DNA of 64,000 nucleotides from Sphingomonas sp. CL5.1 (GCF_013344685.1 NZ_CP050137.1:1-64000), one strand, 5' to 3'; counted from the stretch's first letter, positions 1 to 9,298 are shown. The notes: generated from the letters alone by a model not told the origin. Program-made: numbers and translations.

Positions 1-873
1 ATGCCGACGACCGTTCTGCCGATCGCCGCGATTGCCGGGGATATCGCCGATTTCGCCAACAGCCGACCGCATCATCCCGAGCGCATGGTGACCGAACGGC
101 GGCGCTATCGCACGATCTGGATCAGCGACGTCCACCTCGGCACGCGCGGCTGCAATGCCGATATGCTGATCGACTTCCTCGATCACGTCGACAGCGAGAC
201 GATGTACCTCGTCGGCGACATGATCGACGGCTGGCGGCTCAAGAAGAGATTCTACTGGCCGGCGGCGCACAACGACGTGGTGTGGCGGCTGCTCAAGCGC
301 GCGCGGCGCGGCACGCGGATGATCTACATCCCCGGCAACCACGACGAGGTGTTCCGCCAGTTCTCCGGCCTCGATTTCGGCGGCATCGCGATCCGCCGCA
401 AGGCGATCCACGAGACGGCGGACGGCAAGCGCCTGCTCGTCCTGCACGGCGACGAGTTCGATGCGATCACGCTGGCGCACCGCTGGCTCGCCCATGCCGG
501 GGACATGGCCTATACCGTGCTGATGGCGCTGAACCGCTGGGTCAACGCCGTGCGCCGCCGTTGCGACCTGCCTTACTGGTCGCTGTCGAAACATGCCAAG
601 GCGAAGGTGAAGAACGCCGTCGCCTTCATCTCGCATTTCGAGGAGGTGGTGGCGCACGCCGCCGGATCGCGCGGGGTGGACGGCGTGGTGTGCGGCCATA
701 TCCACACCGCCGAGATCCGGGAGATCGCAGGCGTCCTTTATTATAACGACGGCGACTGGGTGGAGGGCTGCACCGCCCTTGTCGAACATGTCGACGGGCG
801 GATGGAGGTGCTGCACTGGGCCGACGAGATGGCGGCGCGGTCCCGCGACACAATCGTGCCGCTGGCCGCCTGA
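1..873 (+). CDS. LpxH-like UDP-2,3-diacylglucosamine diphosphatase / metallophosphoesterase
   Basis: Calcineurin-like metallophosphoesterase of the LpxH-like group. The metal-ligand motifs are in order: DVHLG at residues 43-47, GDMID near 72, GNHDE near 112, HGDE near 149 and GHIH near 232. LpxH proteins remove UMP from UDP-2,3-diacylglucosamine in lipid A synthesis. Many alphaproteobacteria use the unrelated LpxI for that step, so the substrate is uncertain. The window opens exactly on an ATG, so a start further upstream cannot be excluded; an internal ATG at 85 would give a start nearer the conserved domain. A GT4 glycosyltransferase follows one base later, which suggests a joint role in an envelope glycolipid. 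Confidence 0.85.
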   Translation: MPTTVLPIAAIAGDIADFANSRPHHPERMVTERRRYRTIWISDVHLGTRGCNADMLIDFLDHVDSETMYLVGDMIDGWRLKKRFYWPAAHNDVVWRLLKRARRGTRMIYIPGNHDEVFRQFSGLDFGGIAIRRKAIHETADGKRLLVLHGDEFDAITLAHRWLAHAGDMAYTVLMALNRWVNAVRRRCDLPYWSLSKHAKAKVKNAVAFISHFEEVVAHAAGSRGVDGVVCGHIHTAEIREIAGVLYYNDGDWVEGCTALVEHVDGRMEVLHWADEMAARSRDTIVPLAA

Positions 874-874
874 C

Positions 875-1891
875 ATGCGCATCGCGATCGTCACCGACGC
901 CTGGGCGCCGCAGGTCAACGGCGTGGTCCGCTCGCTGGAGGCGGTGATCGGCGAGCTTCGCGCGATGGGCCATCAGGTGCTGGTGATCGCGCCGGATACG
1001 TTCCGATCGGTGCCCTGCCCGACCTATCCCGAAATCCGCCTCGCCCTCGCCGGGGTGCGCGCGGTGGGGGAGAGGATCGCGGCCTTCGCGGCGGAGGCGG
1101 TGCATATCGCCACCGAAGGGCCATTGGGCGTCGCGGCGCGGCGCTGGTGCGTGGCGCGCGGCCGCCCCTTCACCACCGCCTACCACACCCAATTCCCCGA
1201 TTATATCGCGGCGCGGATCGGGATGAACCCGGAATGGGTGTGGCGCTATATCCGCTGGTTCCACGCACCCGCGCAGGGCATCCTCGCCTCCACCCCGACG
1301 ATCGAGGCGACGCTGGCGGCGCATGGCCTGCCACATGCGCGGCGCTGGGGCCGGGGCGTGGCGGCGGAGTTCCGCCCGCACGGCGTGCTCGATGCGGCGA
1401 TCGCCGTGCTGCCGCGCCCGATCATGCTCTATGTCGGGCGGGTGGCGGTGGAGAAGAACGTCGCCGCCTTCCTCTCCGTCGATCATCCCGGCAGCAAGCT
1501 GGTGGTCGGCGACGGCCCGGCGCGTGCCGCGCTGGAAGCGCGCTTCCCCGAGGCGCATTTCCTCGGGCCACGCTTCGGCGAGGTGCTGGCAGCGGCCTAT
1601 CGCACGGCGGACGTGCTGGTGTTCCCGAGCCGCACCGACACGTTCGGGCTGGTGATGATCGAGGCGTTGGCGTGCGGCACCCCGGTCGCCGCCTTCCCGG
1701 TCACCGGCCCGCTCGACGTGCTGACGCCGGAGGGCGGGGCGATGGACGAGAAGCTCTCCGCCGCGATCGATCGCGCGCTGGCGCTCGACCCACGCCGCTG
1801 CGCCGAGCTGGGCGCGCGCCACACCTGGCGGGCGAGCGCGGAGCAGTTCCTCGCCGCGCTCGCGCCTGTTCCGGCGAGTCTTGCCGCTTGA
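875..1891 (+). CDS. GT4-family glycosyltransferase
   Basis: Family 4 glycosyltransferase (GT-B fold, retaining) of 338 residues. The N-terminus MRIAIVTDAWAPQVNGVVRS and the C-terminal FPSRTDTFGLVMIEALACGTPVAA region, which holds the E-x7-E nucleotide-sugar motif, resemble glycosyltransferases that transfer mannose, glucuronate or glucose to lipid acceptors. The ATG at 875 is one base after the stop of the phosphoesterase, so the two genes are probably co-transcribed and translationally coupled. The frame stays open further upstream, but that part lies inside the preceding gene and has no family similarity. Donor and acceptor cannot be told from sequence. Confidence 0.87.
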   Translation: MRIAIVTDAWAPQVNGVVRSLEAVIGELRAMGHQVLVIAPDTFRSVPCPTYPEIRLALAGVRAVGERIAAFAAEAVHIATEGPLGVAARRWCVARGRPFTTAYHTQFPDYIAARIGMNPEWVWRYIRWFHAPAQGILASTPTIEATLAAHGLPHARRWGRGVAAEFRPHGVLDAAIAVLPRPIMLYVGRVAVEKNVAAFLSVDHPGSKLVVGDGPARAALEARFPEAHFLGPRFGEVLAAAYRTADVLVFPSRTDTFGLVMIEALACGTPVAAFPVTGPLDVLTPEGGAMDEKLSAAIDRALALDPRRCAELGARHTWRASAEQFLAALAPVPASLAA

Positions 1892-1937
1892 CGCTTGCCC
1901 TATCGGGCGGGGCGCACTAAGTCGTCCGGCGTGACAC

Positions 1938-1970
1938 GGCCGCTCCGGTAAGGGGCGGCCCTATTTGTTT
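1938..1970 (+). terminator. Rho-independent terminator after the GT4 gene
   Basis: GGCCGCTCC at 1938-1946 pairs with GGGGCGGCC at 1952-1960 (nine pairs including one G-U) around a 5-nt loop, followed by CTATTTGTTT. It separates the phosphoesterase/GT4 pair from trcR. Confidence 0.7.
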
Positions 1971-1985
1971 CCGACGGAGTTTCCC

Positions 1986-2660
1986 GTGGCCCAGCCGCTC
2001 ATGCCCCATGCGACCGCCTCCTGGCTGGTCGACAATACCGCGCTCAGCTTCGAGCAGATCGCCGATTTCTGCGGCCTCCACATCCTCGAGGTGCAGGCGA
2101 TCGCCGACGACACCGCCGGCAGCAAGCTGACCGGCCGCGATCCCGTCCGCGCGCACGAACTGACGATGGAGCAGATCGAGAAGGGGCAGGCCGACCCCGA
2201 CTATCGCCTCCAGATGACCAAGGGGCCGGAGCAGGTCCGCCGCACCAAGGGGCCGCGCTACACGCCGGTCTCCAAGCGGCAGGACAAACCCGATGGCATC
2301 GCCTGGATCATCCGCAACCACCCGGAAATCTCGGACGGCACGATCTCGAACCTGATTGGCACGACGCGCACCACGATCGCCGCGATCCGCGACCGCACGC
2401 ACTGGAACATCGCCAATATCGTGCCGAAGGACCCGGTGACGCTGGGCCTCACCACGCAGCGCGAGCTTGACGCGGCGGTGGCGAAGGCGGCCAAGGCGTC
2501 GGGAGTCGAGCAGGCGCCGACCGATCACCGGCTGGAGGGCGACCGCGAGGCGCTGATCGAGCAGCTCCGCGCCGAGCGTGAACAGGCGGCGCGCGATGCC
2601 GAGACGGCCGGCGACGATGGCGCCGGCGAGCATCGCTTCGAGGACCCGTTCCGCCGCTGA
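1986..2660 (+). CDS. trcR: Cell-cycle transcriptional regulator TrcR (DUF1013)
   Basis: Matches the DUF1013 family (PF06242), known in Caulobacter as TrcR and nearly universal in alphaproteobacteria. It opens with MAQPLMPHATASWLVDNTAL and contains the conserved IADFCGLHILEVQAIADD stretch and the block around DGIAWIIRNHPEISDGTISN. A GTG start at 1986 is chosen because ACGGAG lies about seven bases upstream and the protein then begins as the family usually does. The C-terminal 45 residues are charged and probably helical. It lies alone between a terminator and a convergent oxidoreductase gene. The function comes from family knowledge. Confidence 0.88.
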   Translation: MAQPLMPHATASWLVDNTALSFEQIADFCGLHILEVQAIADDTAGSKLTGRDPVRAHELTMEQIEKGQADPDYRLQMTKGPEQVRRTKGPRYTPVSKRQDKPDGIAWIIRNHPEISDGTISNLIGTTRTTIAAIRDRTHWNIANIVPKDPVTLGLTTQRELDAAVAKAAKASGVEQAPTDHRLEGDREALIEQLRAEREQAARDAETAGDDGAGEHRFEDPFRR

Positions 2661-2667
2661 CCCGACC

Positions 2668-2690
2668 CGCCGGGGCCGGTTGCCCCGGCG
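2668..2690. terminator. Hairpin between convergent genes
   Basis: CGCCGGGG at 2668-2675 pairs perfectly with CCCCGGCG at 2683-2690 in the 30-bp gap between trcR and the convergent oxidoreductase. There is no T-run, so it is at best a weak bidirectional terminator. Confidence 0.4.
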
Positions 2691-3692
2691 TCACCCCATC
2701 GTCAGCACGATCTTGCCGACATGATCGCCCGCCTCCATCCGGCGATGCGCCTCGGCCGCCTCGGCGAGCGGATAGGTGCGGTCGATCACCGGACGCAGCC
2801 GACCGGCCTCGACATAGGGCCATACCGTCCGCTTCAATTCCTCCGCCACCAACGTCTTGAAGCCGGTGTCGCGCGGACGCAGCGTCGATCCGGTCAGCGT
2901 CAGCCGGCGGCGCATGATGTCGAAGATCGGGATCGTCGCGCTCGCCCCGCCCTGCACCGCGATCGAGACGTGCCGGCCGTCCTCCGCCAGGCATTTGAGG
3001 TTGCGCGGCACGTAATCGCCGCCGACCATGTCCAGCACCGCCGCGACACCCTTGCCGCCGGTGATCTCCTTCACCCGCTCCACGAAATCCTCGGTGCGGT
3101 AATTGATCGCATGGTCCGCGCCGAGCTTCCTCGCCGCCGCGACCTTCTCGTCCGAGCCGGCGGTGACGATGATCTCCAGCCCGAAGATATTGGCGAGCGC
3201 GATCGCCATCGTCCCGATCCCGCTGGTGCCGCCATGGACCAGCACCGTATCGCCCTCCACGGCGAACGCACGCTCGAACAGGTTGGTCCAGACGGTGAAC
3301 AGCGTTTCGGGGATCGCCGCCGCCTCGATCATCGTCAGGACCTCGGGCACCGGCAGGCACAGGCCGGCGGGCACGACGGCATATTCGGCATAGGCCCCGC
3401 CCGCGACCAGCGCGCAGACCCGCGCGCCCTCCAGCGCCGGATCGAGCCCCGCGCCGACCGCCGCGACCGTGCCCGACAATTCCAGCCCGAGGATCGAGGG
3501 CGCGCCGGGCGGCGGCGGATAAGCGCCGAGCCGCTGCACCACGTCCGGCCGGTTGACCCCGGCGGCGGCGACGCGGATCAGCACCTCGCCCGCGCCGGGC
3601 CGCGGCACCGGCCGCTCGACCGGCCCCAGCACTTCCGGTCCGCCGGGCGACTCGGGATCGATCGCCAGCATTGTCGTCGGAATCTCGGCCAT
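2691..3692 (-). CDS. PIG3-type NAD(P)H quinone oxidoreductase (medium-chain reductase)
   Basis: Zinc-free medium-chain dehydrogenase/reductase of 333 residues, close to the PIG3 quinone oxidoreductase group. Visible features are the N-terminal GroES-like domain (GVNRPDVVQRLGAYPPPPGA), the LGLELSGTVAAVG core, and a Rossmann half with VHGGTSGIGTMAI, the AXXGXXG-like NADPH-binding turn, at about residues 150-165. These enzymes reduce quinones or other electrophiles with NADPH. The start ATG at 3692 is well supported by the family N-terminus. It is divergent from the DUF1192 gene with about 70 bp between them. Confidence 0.88.
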   Translation of the reverse strand: MAEIPTTMLAIDPESPGGPEVLGPVERPVPRPGAGEVLIRVAAAGVNRPDVVQRLGAYPPPPGAPSILGLELSGTVAAVGAGLDPALEGARVCALVAGGAYAEYAVVPAGLCLPVPEVLTMIEAAAIPETLFTVWTNLFERAFAVEGDTVLVHGGTSGIGTMAIALANIFGLEIIVTAGSDEKVAAARKLGADHAINYRTEDFVERVKEITGGKGVAAVLDMVGGDYVPRNLKCLAEDGRHVSIAVQGGASATIPIFDIMRRRLTLTGSTLRPRDTGFKTLVAEELKRTVWPYVEAGRLRPVIDRTYPLAEAAEAHRRMEAGDHVGKIVLTMG

Positions 3693-3763
3693 CCGTCTTG
3701 CGCCCCACCCAGATTATGCAGCCGCTTATTGACTTCGCACCTGCGGCGGTCAACGCTCTCGAC

Positions 3764-3961
3764 ATGGATCTGGACGATATCCTCGGCCCCCGGCCCGACG
3801 ATCCGCTGACCGCGCTGCTGCGCGAGGATCTCGATCGTCTTTCCGTGGCGGAGCTGGAGGCGCGGATCACCGCGCTGGAGGGCGAGGTCGCGCGCTGCCG
3901 CCGCAAGATCGAAGGCGCCGTTAACCACCGCGCAAGCGCCGACGCGCTATTCAAGCGATGA
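3764..3961 (+). CDS. DUF1192 family small protein
   Basis: A 65-residue protein beginning MDLDDILGPRPDDPLTALLRE, the hallmark of DUF1192, followed by a predicted coiled coil (LSVAELEARITALEGEVARCRRKIEGA). Family members are about 60 residues and found in alphaproteobacteria; no biochemical role is known to me. ATG 3764 is chosen because the domain starts there; an in-frame ATG at 3716 would add 16 residues without similarity. It lies 128 bp before clpA. Confidence 0.8.
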   Translation: MDLDDILGPRPDDPLTALLREDLDRLSVAELEARITALEGEVARCRRKIEGAVNHRASADALFKR

Positions 3962-4088
3962 GTGCTGGCGCATCGGGTCGGCACGTTGCTCCCGATGCGG
4001 AGGCCCCGGCGCTTGATGCGAGGCCCTTCCCTCCCGACATAGTGGAAAAGGGGCCGCGCATGTGTCGTGGCCCGTCAGGAGTATCGTA

Positions 4089-6407
4089 ATGCCATCCTTT
4101 GCCAGCGCTCTGGAAACCACGCTGCACAAGGCGCTCGAGGCCGCATCCTCCCGCCGCCACGAATATGCGACGCTCGAGCACCTGCTGCTCGCGCTGATCG
4201 ACGACGAACATGCCAGCCAGGTGATGGCGGCCTGCGGCGTCGATCTCGGCGAACTCAAGACCACCGTCGCGCACTATCTCGATACCGAGCTGGGCGCGCT
4301 GAAGGTCGAGGCCGCGACCGACCCCTCGCCCACCAGCGGCTTCCAGCGCGTCGTCCAGCGCGCGATCCTGCACGTACAGTCCTCTGGCCGCGACGAGGTG
4401 ACCGGCGCGAACGTGCTCGTCGCCCTGTTCTCCGAGCGCGAGAGCTACGCGGTCTATTTCCTCCAGCAGCAAGACATGAGCCGGCTGGATGCGGTGAGCT
4501 ACATCAGCCACGGCGTCGGCAAGGGCAACGCCGCCGGCGACGCGCCGCCCCCCAAGGGGGTCGAGGAGGAGAAGAAGGAGAAGCCCGAGGCGAAGCAGAA
4601 GGGCGAAAGCGCGCTCAAGCAGTTCACTGTCGACCTCAACGAGAAGGCGAAGGCCGGCAAGGTCGATCCGCTGATCGGGCGCGGGCCGGAGGTGGACCGC
4701 ACCGTGCAGATCCTCTGCCGTCGCTCGAAGAACAACCCGCTCTACGTGGGCGATCCCGGCGTCGGCAAGACCGCCATCGCCGAGGGGCTGGCGCGCAAGA
4801 TCGTCGAGGGCGACGTGCCCGACGTGCTGAAGCCCGCCGTGATCTACTCGCTCGACATGGGCGCGCTGCTCGCCGGCACCCGCTATCGCGGCGATTTCGA
4901 GGAGCGGCTCAAGCAGGTCGTCAACGAGCTGGAGAAGCTGCCCCACGCGGTGCTGTTCATCGACGAGATCCATACCGTGATCGGCGCGGGCGCGACCAGC
5001 GGCGGGGCGATGGACGCCTCGAACCTGCTCAAGCCCGCACTCTCCGGCGGGACGATCCGCTGCATCGGCTCCACGACGTACAAGGAGTTTCGCAACCATT
5101 TCGAGAAGGATCGCGCATTGCTGCGCCGGTTCCAGAAAATCGACGTCAACGAGCCGACGATCGAGGACACGATCAAGATCCTCGCCGGCCTGCGCTCCGC
5201 CTTCGAGAGCCATCACAGCGTGAAATACACGCCCGATGCGATCAAGTCGGCGGTCGAGCTGTCGGCGCGCTACATCAACGATCGCAAGCTGCCCGACAAG
5301 GCGATCGACGTGATCGACGAGGTCGGCGCGATGCAGATGCTGGTGGCGCCGTCGAAGCGCAAGAAGACGATCACGCCGAAGGAGATCGAGGCGGTGATCG
5401 CCACTATGGCGCGCATCCCGCCGAAGACGGTCAGCAGCGACGACAAGAAGGTGCTCGAGACGCTGGAGACGGACCTGAAGCGCGTCGTGTTCGGCCAGAA
5501 CAAGGCGATCGAGAACCTGTCGTCGGCGATCAAGCTCAGCCGCGCGGGGCTGCGTGATCCGGAAAAGCCGATCGGCTGCTATCTGTTCACCGGCCCCACC
5601 GGCGTCGGCAAGACGGAGGTGGCGAAGCAGCTCGCCTCGATCATGGGCATCCCGCTCCAGCGGTTCGACATGTCCGAATATATGGAGCGCCATTCGGTCA
5701 GCCGGCTGATCGGCGCGCCTCCGGGCTATGTCGGCTACGATCAGGGCGGCCTGCTCACCGACGCGGTGGACCAGAATCCGCACAGCGTACTGCTGCTCGA
5801 CGAGATCGAGAAAGCCCACCCTGACCTCTACAACATCCTGTTGCAGGTGATGGACAACGGCAAGCTCACCGACCACCACGGCAAGACGGTCGATTTCCGC
5901 AACGTCATCCTCATCATGACGACCAACGCGGGCGCGTCCGACATGGCGCGCGAGACGGTCGGCTTCGGCAACCTCACCCGCGAGGGCGAGGACGAGCAGG
6001 CGGTGCAGCGCATGTTCACGCCGGAGTTCCGCAACCGGCTCGATGCGATCGTGCCGTTCAGCTACCTGCCGCCGGAAGTGGTCGCGCGGGTGGTGGACAA
6101 GTTCATCCTCCAGCTCGAGCTCCAGCTCGCCGACCGCGACGTGCATATCAAGCTGACCGACGATGCGCGCCAGTGGCTGACCGACAAGGGCTATGACAAG
6201 CTCTATGGCGCGCGGCCGATGAGCCGGCTGATCCAGGAGAAGATCAAGCAGCCGCTCGCGGAGGAACTGCTGTTCGGCAAGCTCGTCCACGGCGGCGAGG
6301 TGACGGTGAAGCTGAAGGACGGCGCGCTGGCCTTCGAGATCGTCGCCGCCGCGCCGAAGAAGCCGCGCAAGAAAGGCGGCGGCCGCGTGGAGAAGGTCAA
6401 GGCCTGA
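4089..6407 (+). CDS. clpA: ATP-dependent Clp protease ATP-binding subunit ClpA
   Basis: Full-length ClpA of 772 residues. An N-terminal Clp repeat domain (substrate and adaptor docking) is followed by two AAA+ modules with Walker A motifs GDPGVGKT near residue 220 and GPTGVGKT near residue 500, each with Walker B acidic residues ([19 protein letters not shown]). There is no M-domain coiled coil between them, which separates it from ClpB. ClpA unfolds proteins, including tmRNA-tagged ones, for ClpP. AGGAG at 4077-4081 sets the ATG at 4089. The adaptor gene clpS, commonly next to clpA in alphaproteobacteria, is not adjacent here. Confidence 0.96.
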   Translation: MPSFASALETTLHKALEAASSRRHEYATLEHLLLALIDDEHASQVMAACGVDLGELKTTVAHYLDTELGALKVEAATDPSPTSGFQRVVQRAILHVQSSGRDEVTGANVLVALFSERESYAVYFLQQQDMSRLDAVSYISHGVGKGNAAGDAPPPKGVEEEKKEKPEAKQKGESALKQFTVDLNEKAKAGKVDPLIGRGPEVDRTVQILCRRSKNNPLYVGDPGVGKTAIAEGLARKIVEGDVPDVLKPAVIYSLDMGALLAGTRYRGDFEERLKQVVNELEKLPHAVLFIDEIHTVIGAGATSGGAMDASNLLKPALSGGTIRCIGSTTYKEFRNHFEKDRALLRRFQKIDVNEPTIEDTIKILAGLRSAFESHHSVKYTPDAIKSAVELSARYINDRKLPDKAIDVIDEVGAMQMLVAPSKRKKTITPKEIEAVIATMARIPPKTVSSDDKKVLETLETDLKRVVFGQNKAIENLSSAIKLSRAGLRDPEKPIGCYLFTGPTGVGKTEVAKQLASIMGIPLQRFDMSEYMERHSVSRLIGAPPGYVGYDQGGLLTDAVDQNPHSVLLLDEIEKAHPDLYNILLQVMDNGKLTDHHGKTVDFRNVILIMTTNAGASDMARETVGFGNLTREGEDEQAVQRMFTPEFRNRLDAIVPFSYLPPEVVARVVDKFILQLELQLADRDVHIKLTDDARQWLTDKGYDKLYGARPMSRLIQEKIKQPLAEELLFGKLVHGGEVTVKLKDGALAFEIVAAAPKKPRKKGGGRVEKVKA

Positions 6408-6416
6408 GCCGGGACA

Positions 6417-6455
6417 GGGGCGGCGCGGACGACGAACCGCGCCGCCCCCCGTTTT
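6417..6455 (+). terminator. Rho-independent terminator after clpA
   Basis: A 12-bp perfect stem, GGGGCGGCGCGG at 6417-6428 with CCGCGCCGCCCC at 6437-6448, has an 8-nt loop and is followed by CCGTTTTCC ten bases after the clpA stop. Confidence 0.8.
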
Positions 6456-6534
6456 CCTTCGCTACCCGGCAGATGCCACGGTTTCGGAGGAATGCTTTAC
6501 CCGTCCTTTAACCATCCTGCGCTAGGCAGATGGC

Positions 6535-7518
6535 ATGAAGGCGACCAAAGACCTTTGCGAACGAACGCTCGCGTTTCTTGAGCAGCAGCGGCTGCCGGCG
6601 ACCCCGCGCAACTATGCGCTCGGATTCTTCCATTGCTGGGGAACGCTGCCCGCGCTCAGCCAGGCGATCGCCGCGATTATCGACGGCGGCGTGCGGGTGA
6701 CGCAGCAGGAGGCGGATTCGCTCTACGCCGGCTTCCTCGGCGGAGTCATGGGCGAATCCCCTGTCGCGCCGGAGGAACCGGCGGCCCCCGGCACGGACGT
6801 GCTGCGCCACCAGGCGCTGCGCCTCGTCGATCTTGCCGCCTCCGCGCAGGCGGTCACCGGCGAGTTCAGCCGCGAACTGGCGTTCCGGCTGGAGGATTTC
6901 AGCGAGGACGATCTGGCGCCGCTGCGCGAGTTGCTGATCGCCACGCTCGCCCGCTCGCAGCGTTCGGAACGCGAGCTTGCCGCGACCACCGCGCAGCTCG
7001 AACAGATGCGCAGCAAGCTGGAGATCGCGCAGGGCGATGCGGAGCGCGATGCGCTCACCGGGCTGCCCAACCGTCGCGGAATCGAGGCGCATCTCACCCG
7101 CGCCTGCGCCGACAGCGAACCGCGCGTGATCGCGATGTGCGACATCGACCGTTTCAAATCCTATAACGATCGCTACGGCCACGCCGTCGGCGATCGCGTG
7201 CTGCGCACCGTCGCCGCAAGCCTGAAATCCTCGCTCGACGACGAATTCGTCGGGCGCTGGGGCGGCGAGGAGTTCCTGCTCGTGCTGCGCGGCGATCTCG
7301 CCACGGCACAGCGGATGGTGGAGGAAGCGCGCCGCGCGCTCGGCGATCGCCATTTCCGCCTGCGCGAAACCGACGAGCCGATGGGGCGAATCACCTTCTC
7401 CGCCGGCATCACCATGCTGCCCGCCGACGAGGCCGCGATCGCCGCCGCGATGGAGCGCGCCGATGCCTTGCTCTACCAGGCGAAGGAACAGGGCCGGGAT
7501 CGCGTGATCGCCGGCTGA
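6535..7518 (+). CDS. GGDEF-domain diguanylate cyclase (soluble)
   Basis: A 327-residue cytosolic protein. The N-terminal 160 residues form an unassigned helical region ending in a coiled coil (RELAATTAQLEQMRSKLEIAQ). A GGDEF domain then starts at DALTGLPNRRG, with the active-site loop RWGGEEF at about residues 241-247. GGEEF is a catalytically competent form, so it should make cyclic-di-GMP from two GTP. No RxxD product-inhibition site is visible just upstream of the GGEEF loop. No membrane segment or sensor domain was recognised. It is followed 100 bp later by a second cyclase gene with a membrane sensor. Confidence 0.87.
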   Translation: MKATKDLCERTLAFLEQQRLPATPRNYALGFFHCWGTLPALSQAIAAIIDGGVRVTQQEADSLYAGFLGGVMGESPVAPEEPAAPGTDVLRHQALRLVDLAASAQAVTGEFSRELAFRLEDFSEDDLAPLRELLIATLARSQRSERELAATTAQLEQMRSKLEIAQGDAERDALTGLPNRRGIEAHLTRACADSEPRVIAMCDIDRFKSYNDRYGHAVGDRVLRTVAASLKSSLDDEFVGRWGGEEFLLVLRGDLATAQRMVEEARRALGDRHFRLRETDEPMGRITFSAGITMLPADEAAIAAAMERADALLYQAKEQGRDRVIAG

Positions 7519-7618
7519 GCACGGTCTATCCCGCTGTAATCGCAAAAAATGCTGTTATCGCAATAATCCTTTCCCCGCATTTACGATCTGTTCGCATGCT
7601 CGCCGCTAGAGCGCTCTC

Positions 7619-9298
7619 ATGCCGGGTCGCACCGCTTTGAAATGGATATACGCGGCGCTCGCCGCGCTCGCCGCGCTGCTGGCGACCGTGCCGGCGGAGG
7701 CTGCGGGCGCCGGGCTGGTCGGCACGCCGATCGCGACATGCGTGTCGCCGGTACGTCCCGGCGACACGGCGACGGCGATGCTCCGCGCCGACGCGCGCTA
7801 TGATTGCGTGCGCGATCAGGAATCGTTCGGCGCCGGGGATTATTGGGTCCGCTCCGCCCCGCTCTCGACCCGCGCGGCGACCGTCCGCACCGCGAGCGTG
7901 TGGCAGGACGACGCGACGCTCTACATCGCCTATGCCGACGGCGTGGTGCTGCGCCAGCGCATGGACGGGCATGACGCGACCCATGCGATCCGGCTCGGCG
8001 CGATCTTCGAACGGACATTGCCGCAGCGCGCCGCGCCGGTGACGCGATTGCTGTGGCATGTGCGCGGCTCGATGAACCTGCGCGGCATCGTCATCGCCCC
8101 GCGCCTCGCGACCGAAGCGCAGAGCGCGGCGTCGGACCTGCTGCTCGGCGCGCTCTACAGCGCGTTCGGCGGGCTGAGCCTGTCGCTGCTCGTCTATAAT
8201 TTCGCCTTGTGGGGCGCGCTGCGCCATCGCTTCCAGCTTGCCTATTGCGTGCTGGTGGCGGGGATGATGCTCTATGCCTTCTCCTCGTCAGGCGCGATGG
8301 CATGGGTGTTTTCGGGGCTGGAGAACAACGAACGGCTGCGCATCAACTATGTGATGGTGTCCGTCTCGACGATCAGCGTGCTGGCGTTCGCGCGCAGCTT
8401 CTTCGAGCCGGCGGTGTTCCGGGGCTGGGTCGCATGGGCGACCGATCTCGCGATGGCGGCGCTGGGCATCGCCGCGACCGCCTTCGCGGTGCTGGCGCCG
8501 TGGCATTTCCACCTGCTCGACCGCATCCACGCGATCAGCTTCGTCATCGCGATCGCGGTGGTGCCGGTGATCCTGTGGTCGGCGTGGCGGGAGCGCAGCA
8601 ACTATCTGTGGCTGTTCGTCGTCTCCTGGGCCGCGCCGATAGTGCTGGCCGGCATGAGGGTGGCGGAGAACTTCCATGTCATCGCCTGGAGCTTCCTGCT
8701 CGACAATTCCACCCTGCTGTCGATGACGGCGGAGGCGCTGCTCTCCAGCCTCGCCATCGCCTATCGCTTCCGCCTGATTGCGATCGAGCGCGACGACGCG
8801 CGCGCGAGGGCGAGCGCGGCCTGGCAACTCGCCGACGCCGATCCGCTGACCGGGCTGCTCAACCGGCGCGGCTTCCTTCGCGCGGCGGTGGGGCGGGCGC
8901 AGCCGCACCTGCTGGTGCTGGCCGATATCGACCATTTCAAGTTGGTCAACGACGCGCTCGGCCATGACGGCGGCGACGAGGTGCTGCGCATCATCGCCCG
9001 CGCGCTGCGCGCCGCCGCGCCGCCCGACGCGCTGGTCGCCCGGCTCGGCGGCGAGGAATTCGCGGTGCTGGTGCCGGAACGGCGCGGCGATGTCGCCGCC
9101 GAGGTGCTCGCCCGCGTGCGGCGCGAGCGGATGCCGTTCGACCTCACCGTCACCGTCTCGCTCGGCACCTGCGCCGGGCCGATCGCCAGCGAGCAGGACT
9201 GGAAGGCGCTCTACCGCAACGCCGATCAGGCGCTCTACGCCGCCAAGGCCGCCGGGCGCGACCGCGTGCGCCACGCCGCCGGCCCGCTCGCCGCGTGA
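7619..9298 (+). CDS. 7TMR-DISM sensor diguanylate cyclase
   Basis: Membrane GGDEF protein of 559 residues. A signal peptide (about residues 1-28) is followed by a periplasmic domain of roughly 130 residues resembling 7TMR-DISMED2, then a cluster of hydrophobic helices from about residue 175 to 385 typical of 7TMR-DISM receptors, a short linker, and a C-terminal GGDEF domain (DADPLTGLLNRRG onward) with an ARLGGEEF loop near residue 477. The predicted role is sensing an extracytoplasmic ligand and making cyclic-di-GMP. As in the upstream soluble cyclase, no RxxD inhibitory site sits at the expected position. The ligand is unknown. Confidence 0.88.
   Translation: MPGRTALKWIYAALAALAALLATVPAEAAGAGLVGTPIATCVSPVRPGDTATAMLRADARYDCVRDQESFGAGDYWVRSAPLSTRAATVRTASVWQDDATLYIAYADGVVLRQRMDGHDATHAIRLGAIFERTLPQRAAPVTRLLWHVRGSMNLRGIVIAPRLATEAQSAASDLLLGALYSAFGGLSLSLLVYNFALWGALRHRFQLAYCVLVAGMMLYAFSSSGAMAWVFSGLENNERLRINYVMVSVSTISVLAFARSFFEPAVFRGWVAWATDLAMAALGIAATAFAVLAPWHFHLLDRIHAISFVIAIAVVPVILWSAWRERSNYLWLFVVSWAAPIVLAGMRVAENFHVIAWSFLLDNSTLLSMTAEALLSSLAIAYRFRLIAIERDDARARASAAWQLADADPLTGLLNRRGFLRAAVGRAQPHLLVLADIDHFKLVNDALGHDGGDEVLRIIARALRAAAPPDALVARLGGEEFAVLVPERRGDVAAEVLARVRRERMPFDLTVTVSLGTCAGPIASEQDWKALYRNADQALYAAKAAGRDRVRHAAGPLAA

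Noticed and set aside
3951..6290. A 779-codon frame antisense to clpA
   Set aside because: Produced by the high-GC codon bias of clpA; Asp/Arg/Leu-rich without any domain.
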